A stretch of 32,396 nt of DNA from Bacteroidales bacterium (GTDB lineage: Bacteria; Bacteroidota; Bacteroidia; Bacteroidales; UBA932), in the NCBI GenBank assembly GCA_017509685.1, contig JAFWPA010000083.1:1-32396 (forward strand), given 5' to 3'. Under the pieces are notes generated by a model. It did no database searches, was not told where the DNA came from, and worked only from the letters and a program-made list of their open reading frames with translations. The translations under genes and the position numbers were made by a program. This document shows, piece by piece, positions 32,050-32,396 of the stretch; position 1 is the first letter of the stretch; every line of letters begins with the position of its first letter.

Positions 32050-32222
32050 GCTTATGTGCCGGGAAGGAGGTGGCCGAGGGTGTGGCCACCCTCGGCCGCA
32101 TTAGAGGGAGGGGCCCGCTGGATGGCCGTTCACGAAGTGGACGAGCCAGACAGTGGGAAGGATGAAGTGGAGCGCGAAGCGCGGAACGGAACCGCTCGGC
32201 CACCTCCTTTTCGGCACTAAGC
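32050..32222. repeat. 173-bp long inverted-repeat element (MITE-like or structured RNA)
   Basis: Outer arms GCTTA-t-GTGCCG (32050-32061) and CGGCACTAAGC (32212-32222), then a 4x4 mismatch, then a perfect 13-bp pair GGAGGTGGCCGAG (32066-32078) with CTCGGCCACCTCC (32195-32207). The left arm can instead fold locally, as GGCCGAGGGT (32072-32081) with ACCCTCGGCC (32088-32097). Further hairpins lie inside, for example CGTTCAC-GAA-GTGGACG near 32127-32143 and GCGC-GAA-GCGC near 32172-32182. No convincing reading frame, no transposase and no clear target-site duplication are present. Confidence 0.65.
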
Positions 32223-32244
32223 TGACTAAGGCACATTGTGAAAC

Positions 32245-32274
32245 AAAAAAGCCCCTACAGATAGCTGTAGAGGC
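32245..32274 (-). terminator. Terminator downstream of the tRNA-Asp remnant
   Basis: GCCCCTACAG (32251-32260) pairs with CTGTAGAGGC (32265-32274) around ATAG, with one G-T pair. On the minus strand six T follow (32245-32250). It is placed where a tRNA-Asp transcript reading leftwards would end. Confidence 0.85.
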
Positions 32275-32282
32275 ATTTTAAG

Positions 32283-32328
32283 CGGTGCGGACGAGGCTCG
32301 AACTCGCGACCCCCGGCGTGACAGGCCG
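32283..32328 (-). tRNA. tRNA-Asp(GTC), 3' portion only; probable att site
   Basis: On the minus strand this reads as the anticodon loop CTGTCAC (anticodon GTC at 32320-32322), the 3' side of its stem GCCGG, variable GGGTC, the T-arm GCGAG-TTCGAGC-CTCGT, the 3' acceptor strand CCGCACC and discriminator G (32283); CCA is not encoded. It matches bacterial tRNA-Asp closely. Upstream of about 32328 no D-arm and no complementary GGTGCGG acceptor strand follow, so only the 3' part exists. A correctly placed terminator lies 8 bp beyond the 3' end. This is the pattern left when an element integrates into the 3' half of a tRNA gene, with the element lying to the right. Confidence 0.8.
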
Positions 32329-32396
32329 TTAAACACCCTCATAAGACGCTGAAAATGAGCAACTTAAGAAATCCCATTTTCATTCTCACTGATTTC

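Noticed and set aside
32033-32236. A 67-codon minus-strand open frame
   Set aside because: It lies almost wholly in the inverted-repeat element and has no start signal or recognisable sequence.
32283-32396. A complete tRNA-Asp gene
   Set aside because: The 5' acceptor strand (GGTGCGG) and D-arm are missing from the expected positions; only the part from the anticodon stem to the 3' end is present.
1-32396. CRISPR arrays, rRNA operons, transposase or integrase genes
   Set aside because: None seen: no regularly spaced direct repeats beyond the three-copy hairpin family, no rRNA-like blocks, and no recombinase motifs in any plausible frame.

Overview
The window looks like a GC-rich member of the Bacteroidales, most likely uncultured; I cannot fix the family. 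The evidence is a SusC/SusD pair, a complete Na+-NQR operon, TAnnTTTG promoter boxes of the Bacteroidetes type, a DUF3667 protein and a fimbrillin-like lipoprotein. No plasmid, phage or transposase gene is visible. The far right end does carry the 3' half of a tRNA-Asp gene whose 5' half has been replaced, which is the usual scar of an integrated element lying beyond the window.

Layout, left to right. (1) 1-4537, plus: the end of nqrA, then nqrBCDEF and a terminator, encoding the sodium-pumping NADH:quinone oxidoreductase. (2) 4599-7304: an 83-bp repeat, a convergent fimbrillin-like lipoprotein gene (minus), a DUF47/PhoU-like gene (plus), and the same 83-bp repeat inverted. (3) 7301-8724, minus: rfbC-rfbD, the last two steps of dTDP-L-rhamnose synthesis. 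(4) 8819-17101, plus: eight tightly packed genes for a CMP-legionaminic-acid-type nonulosonic acid (legB, legC, legG, a PLP decarboxylase, an ATP-grasp ligase, legI, legF, ptmE). (5) 17106-21115, minus: uvrA with waaA overlapping its stop codon. (6) 21166-23325, plus: a DUF3667 membrane protein and a soluble M48/TerB-like metallopeptidase. (7) 23396-28282, minus: susC-susD. (8) 28501-31857, minus: an APH-like kinase, an exported tyrosine phosphatase and an exported M28 peptidase. (9) 31858-32396, no gene: a third, degenerate copy of the repeat, a 173-bp long inverted-repeat element, a terminator and the tRNA-Asp remnant.

How the genes work together. Regions 3 and 4 diverge from a 94-bp intergenic region and supply two activated sugars (dTDP-rhamnose and CMP-legionaminate) for a surface glycan. 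The window has no flippase, polymerase or dedicated glycosyltransferase for it. The most interesting point is that the operon has GDP-route legionaminate genes but no LegH N-acetyltransferase. A type III PLP decarboxylase and a CarB/PylC-like ATP-grasp ligase sit, with overlapping reading frames, between legG and legI. This suggests that a sugar amine is acylated by an amino-acid-derived group rather than by acetyl.

Non-coding signals worth a look: the 65-bp-period repeat family with terminal TTGATAATCAG direct repeats and a central hairpin (three copies); -7 boxes ending exactly 6 nt before the ATG of uvrA, rfbC and the DUF3667 gene, which implies leaderless mRNAs; and the structured 173-bp element beside the tRNA remnant.
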